From Gnetum montanum (taxonomy: Eukaryota; Streptophyta; Gnetopsida; Gnetales; Gnetaceae), in contig MNCI01000556.1 in NCBI GenBank assembly GCA_015680685.1, positions 1,639,634 to 1,703,633 of the forward strand: a DNA stretch of 64,000 bases. Direction: 5' to 3'. A program made the position numbers and the translations under genes. The notes under the pieces were generated by a model. The model was not told the DNA's origin and made no database searches. It saw only the letters and a list, made by a program, of their open reading frames with translations. Below are positions 1-10,725 of the stretch, piece after piece. Every line of letters starts with the position of its first letter. Positions within the stretch are counted from its first letter, which is position 1.

Positions 1-530
1 TATTGACAAGAACTATTAGAAAGTTTAGGCAAGATTGGAGCACTAAACTAAACGATGCTCTTTGGGCATACTGGTCCACATGGAAACTCCCTATAGGCTA
101 CTCTCCCTATGAGTTAGTGTATGGTAAATTACCAATGCTTCCCATTCAAACTAAGCTTTGTACACTATCCATGACATGTGATCTCATCCTTGACTTTGAT
201 CTAGCACAAAAACAATGGTTAGTAACCCTTAACTTGCTAGATGAAAATTGATTAGCTGCCCTATTATCTAACGAATTGCACAAGGCCTTTAATAAACAAT
301 GTCATGAACTAAAAATTAGAAAAGTTAAATATCAACTAGGAGATAAGGTTCTCTACTAGAATCCCACACATGTGCCACAATGTACTAGAATAGGTTAGGA
401 CCTTTTATTATTTATGCAACTTTTCCTTTAGGGGCCATGACAATATACAAACCTAAGAGCCTAGACAAGAAAATGTTGGTCAACATACAACAAATCAAAC
501 CTTTTCATGAGCTTAGCACAACTAGTACAC
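1..530 (+). pseudogene. Integrase C-terminal part of a decayed Athila-like Ty3/gypsy element
   Basis: The frame from base 3 reads the segment after the integrase catalytic core: DALWAYWSTWKLPIGYSP followed by YELVYGKLP, the motif seen in plant Ty3/gypsy integrases. It stays readable to about 530 with stops (for example LY*NPTHV, where the related copy near 14,740 reads LYWNPTHV, a TGG to TAG change). The matching part of the 7861-21049 element is at about 14400-14960, and the two align base by base. The 5' part of the element lies left of the window. It is non-functional. Placement in the Athila/Tat branch rests on this similarity and on the PBS and ORF layout of the related copies. Confidence 0.85.
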
Positions 531-2527
531 ATGCTACCTCTGTTGATAGACAACCTTGCTTACTATTTTAGATCTCCTCCTTCCAACTCAGTCATGGGGG
601 AGATGGTGATCTATGCTAACTGTTTTAGGCCCTCAGTTATTTTTGAATTTTTGTTTTACACATTTTTCCAAATTTTCTTATTTTTTTTATACCATTTTTC
701 ATGTTTTTACTATTTATTTTTTTGCTTAATTTACTTTTATTCATTATCCAATAAGTGCTCATGATGGTGGATTGCATTATATCATATTGATTACTAATGT
801 TTGGTTTTTACCTTTGAATTATGATGTTGATATTAAGGTATGGTTCTTTTGGCAAAATAGGTAGCAAGTCCACATCGTCCACTTATCCATACAACTCTAT
901 GGTCTTCTTTGGCTTGGAACTATACAGTCCCTTTTTTCTAACTAAATTTATTAATGAATTAGTGGCTAGGTACTTTTCAAACCAAGGAAAGACTCAAAGG
1001 ATAAAAGGGGTGTGACTTCAAGGGGATTTGATGCATTTGTGCTGGCCATTCTCTTGGGTTCTTGGCTACTTGTTTCTTGGGTTTTCTGCCATTCTGACAT
1101 TGTTTAAAAATCAAGAATCCAAGTGAATAAAAATAATTCTTTGCATGGTGTGGTTCTCATGACCAAAAAAAAAAGTAAAGAGAAAAGAAAATAGAAAATT
1201 GAGAATTCAAAGCACATCCCTTAGACATAATAAAGCAATATGGGCTATAAGAACTGGTTATGAAACTGGAAAGACATGTTACCCATGCCTAAAGGTTCTC
1301 TCTAACTAAGGCCCTTCCTCACTTCCTGCTTCTCCATCTTGCTCTCCTTAGGATGGTGGTCACTCTTTGTGAAGGCATTCTTGTTGCCTCAAGAGGATGG
1401 ATTGGCCAAGTGTATCGATGTGAGGTCACTGAATGTGGTTGGTTTGAGTATGGATTTAAGATGAGTTCTACTCAGTTATCTTAACCATAAAATACACAAG
1501 GGGCTTTACACAACTTTGTTCTTGGGATTCTATTCCATTCTCTCCTCTCCATATTTCTTTCCATTTTTCACCTCATTGCCAATATTATCATTAGTCCATT
1601 CTGGCTTAATGCATTGTTTTTCTTTGGTGAATTCTTGTGGGTAAGTTTTTAACTCTTGATTTCAAATGTCATTCCTAGAGCCTACAAAATCTTTGGTTTG
1701 TGTGTCAAGGCATAAAGGGCATGAGACTGCTTTGGGGAGGACCCACTAACATTTCTTTTTGGTTCAATTGTTAACTTATTTCTGTTAAACATTTCCTGCA
1801 ATCAATCATTTCTTATTTCATCCCCATCCATAGCATCCATTTTATTGGCGTTGTCATTGTTATTTTTTCCCATCCTTCTTGTTCCTTACATTTTTTCATC
1901 TTATAGCTACTGGAGGTTCACTCTTAGTCGTGGGGTCCCTAGCACAAATTTTTCAATTTTTTGCATTCTACCACTTGCCTAACCCCTACACCTTGGGTAG
2001 TTGCCAATGATAAATCTCTGAACTAGTTTCTACCATAACCACAACTCAACCAATGCACTTCATATTGAGGCAAGGTATCAATTGCATTATGGATTATCTA
2101 TCCTTGCTCATTTATGACTATGTTGTGTGTGCAAATGGCGATCATACAAAAAATGGACTCGGCTTGGAGGAAGCACTTAGGATGGATTGAAACTGAAGCA
2201 TTTATGAAAGGAGAAAGTTTGGTGGCATGGCTATGGATAAACAATGGAAGGTGAAATCTCAGCATTGGTGGCAACATGCTCCATTTTCTTTCTTTCTCTC
2301 TTTTTCTCTTCAAGCTGCCAAATAAAGGCTTGGATGTTATTTACATATCAGTGTTGACCACAATGGTCATGAAGACTAATGTTGTCATATGCTTATTGAT
2401 CCATTCACTGGGCACATTGATTTTATCATCCCATTCCACCATCAGTTTTCAATTAGTCAATAATCCCATACCTTCCCAATATTTTGTAAGGAACTCGAGG
2501 ATGAGTTTTCATTCAGTCATGGGGGTA
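531..2527 (+). other. Post-integrase spacer of the first Athila-like element, ending in a polypurine tract
   Basis: No intact gene. The DNA aligns with the spacer behind pol in the 7861-21049 element: T-rich tract near 650-740, the CATCGTCCAC/CATCCACTCTATGG block near 870-905, the CAAAGCACA block near 1205 and GGGGAGGACCCAC near 1735 (compare 16345). A GAGGTTC...CGTGGGGTCCCTAG block near 1912-1950 matches 16866-16905, just before ORF2 in that element. Most of ORF2 is missing. The end (about 2490-2527) matches 20125-20159: GAGTTTTCA, then CAGTCATGGGGGTA, the polypurine-type tract immediately before the LTR start. Confidence 0.65.
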
Positions 2528-2822
2528 TGATGAGAGTGGTTACTCTAGCAGTTACTCTAATTATTAGAGTGGTTACTCTAGCAGTTATTCTAATTATTAG
2601 AGTGGTTACTCTAGCAGTTACTCTAGGAGTTATTCTAATTATTAAAGAGGTTACTCTAGCGGTTACTTTAACAGTTATTCTAATTATATGAGTTAGCAAA
2701 GCAAGAGAACATTTAGAAATGATGCTAGTTGTTGAAGTTGCCTCAAACCTATGTTGTGCACTTGTGCTATGAAATTGGGGCATGTAGGAGGATGACACAC
2801 TACTGAAACTCCCTTTTCATCA
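2528..2822 (+). repeat. Possible short or deleted 3' LTR (TGATGA...TCATCA) of the first element
   Basis: Directly after the polypurine tract GGGGGTA the sequence starts TGATGAG, the same LTR start as the other five family members here. A TCATCA terminus occurs at 2817-2822. Between them there is little resemblance to the other LTRs; much of it is a minisatellite. Either a different LTR subtype or an LTR that lost its U5. The partner LTR is outside the window, so the right boundary is tentative. Confidence 0.4.
2533..2690 (+). repeat. Minisatellite, about 33-bp unit built from a 12-bp core
   Basis: Four units of GAGTGGTTACTCTAGCAG followed by TTACTCTAATTATTA lie head to tail, with the 12-bp core GTTACTCTAGCA sometimes doubled (third and fourth units about 45 bp). 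TACTCTA and TAGAGT arms also give each unit dyad symmetry. It starts 6 bp inside the proposed LTR. Confidence 0.8.
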
Positions 2823-3040
2823 CTTCTTGGGTGATGGCTTGAATGTTCCTATCTTCTTGTGAGAAACCTTTGATAAAATCACTACAAATGGTGGAGCCTT
2901 AGTCATCTCTATGGGGTAGATATGAAGGAACATGATAAAAAATGAGGGTTTTATCTCTTCTAGAGGTGGAAAATTAAGGGCTTTGAAAAAGAAGAAGAAG
3001 ACATATTTTATACATTTGAAGTTCACAGTATACATCTTTG
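2823..3040. other. Unassigned sequence
   Basis: Short junction between the first element and the copia remnant. I see no gene or recognisable repeat. Confidence 0.5.
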
Positions 3041-5170
3041 TTACATAGTATATGTCTTATCCATGGTGCACAAAAAATCAAAGAGACATCTTTTTTTACA
3101 TCAATATGCCTTTTGAGAGACATCTTTCATTTTTAAAAGTGTCTTTTGTCAAGATTAGGATGGAGTTTGAAAAAGGTTTTTAATGGACTATAGTCTTAAT
3201 GAAAGCTTAAAAACAAAAGAAAACTTACCTCTACATATCTATTATATTGTCAAAAAGTAATGAAGTTTAGAGAGCTAGAAAATTAGTTTTCTCTTTTGAG
3301 GATTCTCCTCTCAACTAGACATCTCCAATATCCAAAGAATGACTTCCTCTTATGAATTTTTTGGTGAGGATGTTTTGGTTACTCTATCTCTACCATTTAA
3401 TTATCCATTATTTTCTAATTTTTTTGGTCTTTTGAGTTGACATTCAATTTCCCCTGTGATCTTGCACAAAATCCTCTATTAGTGCACCCCAATAAAAACA
3501 AGGAGGTCAATAATATGACCAATGATAATATTTAAGGTTACAATCCCATTTTTTATGTCCTAACTTGTGTCAATAATAGCACCTAATTCTTCTATGGTAG
3601 TATGAGTGATTAGGATAATCAAACCTTTCAAGACATTTTTGAGATATGGATGCATCCTTTGATTTTGATGTGCTAGCTTTTTCTTTTGGTGGATCATTTG
3701 ATTAGGATGTGTTTATAGGTGATGAATATTCTTGAGTGTAGCATCCTAGACCACTCTTATCATGTGGACTTATTTTTTGTTTGAAGACCATTCAAAGGGA
3801 TTCCTTTTCCTTTACTAATCTCTCATTTATTTATTTGATGTCTGCAACTTCTACTTTAGACTATTCTAAAGATGAAGTTAGCTTTTCATTCTCAACCCTT
3901 AGGTCTAAGAGTTGTTTAGAAATATCAGAAATAGTCAAATTTAGCAATGATATTTCTTAATCTTTATACTTGAGTTATTTAACTTAGTGTAAAGATTTTG
4001 AAATGGCAGAAGCTCATTGCATAAAAAATCAAACCTTTCATCATTGTTAAGATCATCATCTAATGAATAAACATCATCATCAGTGAGGGCCATGTATATG
4101 AGATGAGAATATTTTGTATCATCCTCCACTTCTTCCTCACTCTACTCCTCATCATCCCAACTTGTATAGAAGTTGGTCTTCTTTACATCTTCAATGGACT
4201 TGTTCTTGGGTTGCAACATGAAATTGCTAGGATATTCATAGGTGATATGACTTCTTCCTCCATAAACCAACAGTCTACAGAAGAGAAGTCTAAACTAGAA
4301 TTCAAAAAATTCTTATCTCTTTCTTTACATTTAAATGGATTGAATCTTTGATAATGTGTTTCTCTATTCTTTCTCATTATTAGTCATTATCACTTCCCAG
4401 TGAGAAAGGTAATCTTATCTTCACCACCATCATCATGCTCATTGATCTCCTTCTCCTTGGAGGTAGTCTTCAATGTAATTGATCTTTCTTGGATAGATCC
4501 TTCACTTATGAGACTCATTTCATAAGCAATGAGAGCACTTTGAAGTTCTTCAAATTTCAAGGTTGAGAAATCTCAAATTTCTTCCATTGCTGTGACCTTG
4601 GGTCTAAACTGTAGTTGAAGATTTTTAATCATTTTAATGATCACATTTCTTTAGGCAAGTCTTTACTAGTACCTCTAATGGCTACAACAATATCATTGGC
4701 TCTAGTGAAGTAATCTTTTGTCTTTTCACCTTGTCTCATTTTAACCTTATCATATTCACTTTACAAGACCAATAATTTTGATTTCTTAACAATAGATGTA
4801 CCTTCATATGTATCTTCTAAAATTTACCAAATTTATTTTTCCTTTTTACTTCTTGCTACTCTATTAAATTTTTATTTATTTAAAGCACAATATGAATAAT
4901 TTTTTTCTCTAGAATTGAACATGAACTTAACTTTCTCCTCTTGTATCCATTTTTTTCGAGGCTTGGTCATGCTAGTGGAGCTATTGATATGTGGAGATTA
5001 ATCTTCAAGGATTGACCCTGATACTTCAAACTCCATGGATTCAAAGAACCCTTGCATTCTAGCCTTCCAATAGGTGAAGTTAAATCCATTGAATATGGAT
5101 GGCTTTATGGAATATATCCTCTCACTTTTTCCACTATTGAAGTTGATCATGAAAAATAAGAGTATCAGAC
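3040..5170 (-). pseudogene. Ty1/copia gag remnant
   Basis: Read on the minus strand from the primer site at 5180, the sequence gives a copia-type gag start (GFNFTYWKARMQGFFES) at about 5095-5045. Further on are a degenerate CCHC knuckle near 4290-4230 and a charged stretch MALTDDDVYSLDDDL near 4095-4045. A second knuckle-like motif near 3580-3535 reads CYY*HKLGHKKWDC, where a stop replaces the second cysteine of CX2CX4HX4C. A heptad-like segment (ISKQLLDLRVENEKL) lies near 3930. Gag packages the element RNA. Frameshifts and stops are frequent, and no protease, integrase or RT follows, so the element is truncated at its 3' side near the first Athila-like copy. Confidence 0.75.
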
Positions 5171-5182
5171 TCTAATACCACT
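5171..5182 (-). other. Copia primer-binding site, initiator tRNA-Met type
   Basis: On the minus strand TGGTATTAGAG follows the LTR end (CCACA) after two bases. It differs from the usual TGGTATCAGAG by one C-to-T change. It fixes the LTR/internal junction and the minus orientation of this element. Confidence 0.8.
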
Positions 5183-6250
5183 TGTGGATCATTAAAATTA
5201 GAAAAGAGGCATGAATAAGTTTTCCAAATTTAAATTCTTACAACAAAGAACCACACACTGAATTTGATGTGGTTACCCAACTTGGGTAGTTCACACTCGG
5301 AGGGTATATTGCAAGCACACCTCTAGACTTTATTACTTTCTAATGTGGTTTGAAGGGTACCACATCCTATACAAGATCTAAGCTTCACTTTAGAGTGTTA
5401 TGATGTTTCACCAACCACTCAACCCCACAAGGTTCCAACAAGCTTAGAATGTTTTTTCTAGGCTTCCATAACATTTACAAGCTTGAGCTCTACTTCAAAG
5501 TGTTGTGGTGCTACACAACCATTCAATCCCATAGGATCCAAACAAGCTTAAGCAAGATTCCTTCCTACAAGAAGCACATCAACCCATAGGGTAACAAGAG
5601 AGAACAACAATTACAATGGATGAATGCAACTCAATTTGCTAATCCTTGTAGTTTGAAGTAGAACATACTTTACAATGGACAAATGATAATACAATGAGGA
5701 GTAACAATGATTACAATGATTGACAATTGATTACACAATGATAGTACAAAGGCTTGCACATTTTCCAATTAGAATGATTTCTTTTTATAGTCACCATGTT
5801 TCCAAATCCATCTTGGAACTCTTGCAATAGCTAGCTAATGATTATGAAAGATATCTTCTTTGTGGTTGAGACATATTTCTATTTTTGCATTCATTCTAGG
5901 AAGATGTTTTTGTCTACTAAAATAAATCTTTCTAAAACTAGGCTACATTTTGTAAAGATGTCTTTATCTGATGAAAGACATCTCTTCCTGAAGAAAGGCA
6001 TCTACTATTTTTTAGATATTTCATCTTCTATGTTGCTTTCAATTCTACCAAGATGTCTATTATTTCTTAGAGATATTTTCTTTACTTTCCATTGCATGAT
6101 AAATTCTTTGTTCCTTGTCCACAATATTGATCTTTCACAAACCTTCTTATCTCAATCCAAGTTCTTGTCCTTCAAGCACAACAATCAAACACATACACAA
6201 ACAACTTTATCTTCCATTTTTCTTAATGTTTTGACATACCAAAAGGTCTA
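5183..6250 (-). repeat. 5' LTR of the minus-strand copia element (right end uncertain)
   Basis: Starts in plus coordinates with TGTGGATC, the complement of the LTR 3' end, next to the primer site. It aligns along about 1 kb with the plus-strand copy at about 22300-23450: shared CACAAGGTT/CTCAACCCCA blocks, a CTTTTTATAG TATA complement at 5780-5790, and ACCTTTTGGTATGTCAAAAC near 6255-6235. The U3 part (5845-6075) carries a cluster of AGATGTCT/AGACATCT motifs. Homology ends near 6250, where a minisatellite starts, so the true LTR end is not fixed. Confidence 0.75.
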
Positions 6251-6440
6251 CACAATGGAACTCTATGGTAGGTGAAATTCCATGATGTCTATGGTGTTCA
6301 TGGAGCTTCATGGAAAGGTAGGATTCTATAGTGTCTATGGTATCCATGGAGCTTCATGGAAGGCAGAATTCCACACTGTCTATAGTATTCATGAGGCTTT
6401 GTGGAAGGAAGGAGTCCATGTTGTCCACTAAGCTCATGGA
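6251..6440 (+). repeat. Minisatellite, about 46-bp unit, four copies
   Basis: Units of about 45-46 bp begin CATGGAGCTTCATGGAAGG and continue with ATTCCATAGTGTCTATGGTA. Four clear, diverging copies occupy 6253-6440. The repeat sits at the U3-side edge of the copia LTR. Confidence 0.8.
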
Positions 6441-6484
6441 CACCATGAATTGTTAGAAATTTAAATAGGTTATTTAATGAAATT

Positions 6485-7305
6485 GGTGATGAATGTGGGA
6501 GAAACATTAATGTTGTAGGTAATGGGGATGATATGGTGATGATGGTTGGTAGTGAGAAAGGAAGCGTTGGTGACAACAATGGTTACAATGTTGGGAAATG
6601 AGAATGGAAATGGTAATAGTGAGAAAGGTGGTGGATATTGTAAAGTAGGTGACAAGTAGCATGAGAATAAGAAATGTGAAGTGGTAGTCTTGTGATAGTA
6701 AGGGTTTACATAGTCCCTTATTCCTAGAGCTTGACATAGCCTATCCTATTACAACTAGGTTTGGAGGCCCTACCCTCATGCAAAGTGACCTAGACTATCA
6801 TGACAAGTGGGCTAAAGTGTTTGTGGGCTTCTCCACCATTAGTTTTCTTGTAGTGCTTGTGCTACTTGGAGCATATCACAACTTCTTCTCACATAGTTGC
6901 AACACTAACTACATGCTATCCATGGTAGTAGGACTACTTGGGTGCATAATCTATAACAACTAGTTTCATTCATATATCCTTCTCTTTCCAAAAGCCTTTC
7001 TCAACACTACCTCCACAGTGTCCAATATTAGTAATGTTGCATCCTTCATTACATTTGCCAACACCTTGTTTGCATCTACAAATGGTCCCATGGTGGGGCC
7101 ACTACTATGGCAAGCATGGAAGAAAATACCCACCTTAGTTAGTTGGCCTTATATGGATCTCTTTTACCCTGGCACAATGTTATCCACCATCCAAAAAAAC
7201 TCAAACAATGCCCTATTAGTGACCACTATTTTTTGGTTGGAATCCATAATTAATGCCATTGTGCTATTGCTAAAAACCACTATCCCCCCAAGATTGTCCA
7301 CATGA
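6485..7305 (+). pseudogene. Decayed reading frame of unknown function with a hydrophobic segment
   Basis: Not recognised. From about 6688 to 7305 one frame stays open for roughly 206 codons with a single TAG at 6961, far longer than expected by chance in DNA this AT-rich. It contains a likely membrane segment (FSTISFLVVLVLLGAYH, about 6835-6885), a second hydrophobic run (MLSMVVGLLGCII) and a third near the end (INAIVLLL). Upstream, 6485-6655 reads Gly/Asn-rich peptide (GNGDDM, then GNENGNGNSEKGGG) but needs one frame change. No neighbour explains it. It could be a fragment of a cellular membrane protein gene or an ORF of an unrecognised transposon. Coding origin is an inference from frame length only. 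Confidence 0.35.
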
Positions 7306-7855
7306 TCATCGTCCAAGTAAGGTCTATGAAAATTTCTTATGAAAATCTTACTACACACAACCAATGTGCTACACCAAGATGCCACTAAGCTTTAGTGTTG
7401 GCTAATTGAGCCCAAGCAAAGCATTGGACCCATGCCTTGTGTACAATGCAATGTAATGAAAAGATGAGCCTAAGAGCATGGCAAGTGAAGGATGTAGTGG
7501 AGTGGCAACAAAAGTGAACTAGTGAAGCATGCATGATAGTAGGTGTGGTGGGTGGGAAGGGTTTGAATAGCATTTGAGGTAGCACATGTGGTAGATAGCA
7601 ATGGAAGATGCTACTATGTCCTTTTCAGGCTAGCATAGCCTCATGCAGGGCTACACGGCCATCATGAAATTTTTTTCTTAAATATATATTATATTTATAT
7701 AGTTTAAAATCATTTTTGGGTTGAGATTTCAACATGCAACTTTCTATTATTATTATTTTATTTATTAATATTATTTTTAATATATGTTTTTAAAAATTTT
7801 AAAATTTTAAATTTCTATAATATATACATATTTATATTACCATGGTTCCTGGTTA
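7306..7855. other. AT-rich sequence without a recognised feature
   Basis: 7306-7660 shows nothing I can name. 7670-7845 is very AT-rich (runs such as TATTATTATTATTTTATTTA). It is the left flank of the Athila-like insertion; the last five bases, GGTAG (7856-7860), are the target duplication. Confidence 0.6.
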
Positions 7856-7860
7856 GGTAG

Positions 7861-8751
7861 TGATGAAGCATTCAGTTGCTACGTCAACTGGGCCACATCG
7901 ATGAAGCCTTGTTAACATGGCCGCATCAACATGACCCCCTCAATACATCTTTTCAAGCATTGGCATGGCATTGTTGTCGTAGAGTCCATTTCCTACTATA
8001 AATATGTGTGCACCTACAACATTTATGGCATCACTTGTTCAAATTGTATCGAAGCTCTTGTAGTTTTCATTCGTGAAAGTTAAAATATTTTCCAAGTGCT
8101 TGTAGTAGGAGTTTGAAGAGTGTACGTCTCTTTATTCGAGCCCTAATGTACCTGAGCCATTGGTGTGACTGGAAATAAAGAAAAGATTTTTGAACATTCC
8201 TTGTAGCATGTGGATTAAATGACTTAAGTGTTAAAATGTTCTAATTATTTAGTAATTTTAGAAGCTTCTATTATGATTATCACTTTATAGTTCTAGTCCT
8301 TGTTATAGTTTATGAGAACCATAAGCACGACCATCTTGAACATATATCTGACACTTGGCAACCCAATGACACCTAATGTCTGGCAACCCAGTAGTGGTTT
8401 GGAGATGCTCAGGATGTGCACAGATGATGCAATTAGTTATTTATGCTAGGGATAGTTAGGCGGTAAAGTAGAGCAATTGTAAAATTAGGTAGTATTTCAT
8501 TCCCTATACTAGAAGAATTAGATGTTAAAGATAAGAAGAAAACACATAAAAATCATATGCCTCAGTCTCACTTAACCATCATGCGAGAATGTCACAAGTG
8601 AGGTTGAGAGGATAATGACTATTCTAAACTAAGGTTTTGCTGGCTATAATTTTGTGTATGTAAGTGCCTGCGGTCTTTGGAACTTGACTGGGTTGCATGC
8701 CAATGCTCTTGATTCATATGGTTGGGCATAGGGGTACCTCATTGCTCATCA
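7861..8751 (+). repeat. 5' LTR of the 13.2-kb Athila-like element
   Basis: Starts TGATGAAGCATTC and ends GCTCATCA. A TATA box TATAAATA lies at 7997-8004, preceded by repeated GATGAAGCC/GCATCAAC/GACCCC-type motifs in U3. ATAAAG near 8175 may be in the R poly(A) region. The R/U5 part matches all other LTRs of the family in this window, whereas U3 differs from the copies at 24621, 28257, 36023 and 63102. Confidence 0.92.
7997..8004 (+). promoter_or_regulatory. LTR TATA box
   Basis: TATAAATA about 137 bp into the LTR. The 3' LTR has decayed to TACAAATA at the same place (about 20297-20304). Confidence 0.7.
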
Positions 8752-8769
8752 TTAGTACTATTTTGGGGA
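8752..8769 (+). other. Primer-binding site, tRNA-Asp type (decayed)
   Basis: TTAGTACTATTTTGGGGA follows the LTR directly. It aligns with TTGGTATTGTTGTTGGGGA beside the other element's LTR (36004-36022, minus strand). Both are most simply derived from the Athila-type site TGGCGCCGTTGCCGGGGA, complementary to tRNA-Asp, by transitions. The assignment relies on recalled knowledge of Athila primer sites. Confidence 0.6.
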
Positions 8770-8908
8770 ACTGTTAGTCTTCTGTGCATGGTCTAGCCTT
8801 AGCATGATCATTACTCACTTCATTGGAATGAACCCAGAATGTTGAAATCTACTCACACTAAGCGACTTAGGTAACAATACGACACACTTAGATATTTATA
8901 CTACTAAT

Positions 8909-10725
8909 ATGTCTTCTTCTTACAAGAAAGACAAATCCAACCCACAAGTGTCATAGGAATGTTGGGTAATATATACACATTCAGATGAGTATGTACCCAA
9001 CTTCATCTTCATCTTGCATCAAGATGAGCAAATGCGATGGCGGGACATAGAGGGCAATGTCATATTGTTCCTTGATCAATCGGTACCTAGAATGCTACTC
9101 CAAACTCTCACTAGATTGGGCATCTAGGACCAAGTGGAGGAGTATAGGATGGAGGATCAAGATTATCAGGACTATCATCCACATAAGGCACAGCGTAGGT
9201 AGAACCTACAGCAGGAGAAACACCATGAACAAGTAAAGGGAAAATGGTCTAGTAATCCTTTGTCCCTGTAGATCCACCATGATGATGAGGAACATATTCC
9301 TCATAGTTTACATTCTTCTACATCTACACCTCCATGTTAGAACATCTAATCCATCATATAGAATAGAGGTTGAAGTGATTGGGAGTTCCAAGATGTTGAG
9401 GGATCTCCCAGAGGAGTTCATGATGAATGTGAAGATGGATGTGCTAGTTGAGGCCATCATTTCCCTATTTCCACCTTGGCTTCATCAGGTTTTGAATCTA
9501 ACTGCAATCATTGTAGGAGGAACTGTGATGATGATGATCAAGGAAGCCAACAGGGATGACGTGACCAAGGGCATGAGTGGTCATGAAAGGATCACCATCG
9601 TGAAAAGAGAGGCAGCAGGGACTGTCATGGATGCCATGCCTATCAACTGTACCATGATCCTAATGAACCACTACTTGCCACTTGAAGCATGCTCAACATA
9701 ATAGAGGTAGTTCACATACCTACCAAGCATTTTCCAAATAGCTAGATCAAGTGCCTTAATATGAACAACATTCCTAGGTTTGAAAGGGGATATAACTATG
9801 ATCTGTAGACTCACCTACAAGACTTTCATGATACCTACACCCTACAGAATATTGAAAATAAATGGAAAAAACTCAAGCTATTCCCCCAAACACTCACCAA
9901 GGAAGTAGAAAGCTAGTATTAGTCTTTGGAACTGAAATTAATCAGGAGATGGAGTATGATGCTGGAGCTCTTTAATGATAAATATGAAACCTACTCCAGA
10001 GTGTCTAATTTGAGATGACAGATTCAGGGGTGGAAACAAGGTAGCCACAAGCCCTTGGATGTAGCCATGAGCAGATATTACTCCTTGTTGCATCGATGCC
10101 TTGGTCATGATTACTCTCAGTGGGAATAGCTCCACCATGTTATAGATGGGCTTTGCTTCAAAACAAGAAGGACCCTTGGCATTTATTCTCAAGGGTGGCT
10201 ATTTGAGTTAAGGGCTTATCAACTTCAATGATTAATTGAGTAGGTAGCCAAGGAAGAAGGAGAACTATGGAAACATGAAAGTGTGAAGGAATATAATTGG
10301 GATCCTTCCATCTAGAAGAGGGAGGTCTGATTCTATGAAGATGAGGAGGAGTCATCTTTGCATGCAATAGTGAATAGGAAGACTTTACCCATATAAAAGC
10401 TCACTTCTAAAATTTCAGCCAAGGTGGACAAGATGTGGGATTCTTTGGATGAAAAATTCCAAAGTGTTCTAAAAATTGTGAAAGAATCCAAAGAACAAAG
10501 TAATGATAGAGATCGATGAAGGAGGAAAAAGGCTAAATGTGACTACCACAAAGGTAAGGGCAAGGTTACTATGGTAGAACCTATTACAAACTTAGACACC
10601 AAGAAGAACAATGGATGTGACATATGCCAATATAAACATATTAAGGGATGTTGCCCCATAGTGTCACATTTGCAAGAGTCTGGGGTGTATGCTCTAAACC
10701 CTTGCTTAGCAAAAAGGAAAACACC
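8909..10725 (+). pseudogene. Athila-like gag remnant
   Basis: The start is taken as ATG at 8909 (MSSSYKKDKSNPQ). Recognisable gag blocks are FERGYNYDL near 9778, LKLFPQTL near 9873-9895, HHVIDGLCFKTRRTLGIYSQG near 10132-10195, and a knuckle-like CDICQYKHIKGCCP at 10617-10657. Each has a clear counterpart in the minus-strand element: FSRGYDLYL, LKLFPMTL, YHIIDGLHNETREMLGMYAQ, CNICLYNHPKGQCP. Gag forms the virus-like particle that carries element RNA. Many stops and several frameshifts make it non-functional. Confidence 0.8.

Noticed and set aside
2517-2798. Minus-strand 93-aa frame with a repeated RVTTLIIRITA-type peptide
   Set aside because: The periodic peptide is the translation of the minisatellite at 2533-2690; no start context or homologue supports a protein.
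4103-4377. Plus-strand 82-aa and minus-strand 64-aa frames as separate genes
   Set aside because: Both lie within the minus-strand copia gag remnant; the minus frame is part of it and the plus frame is its shadow.
6298-6579. Minus-strand frame with a repeated LPSxKPHxYxR peptide
   Set aside because: A by-product of the 46-bp minisatellite.
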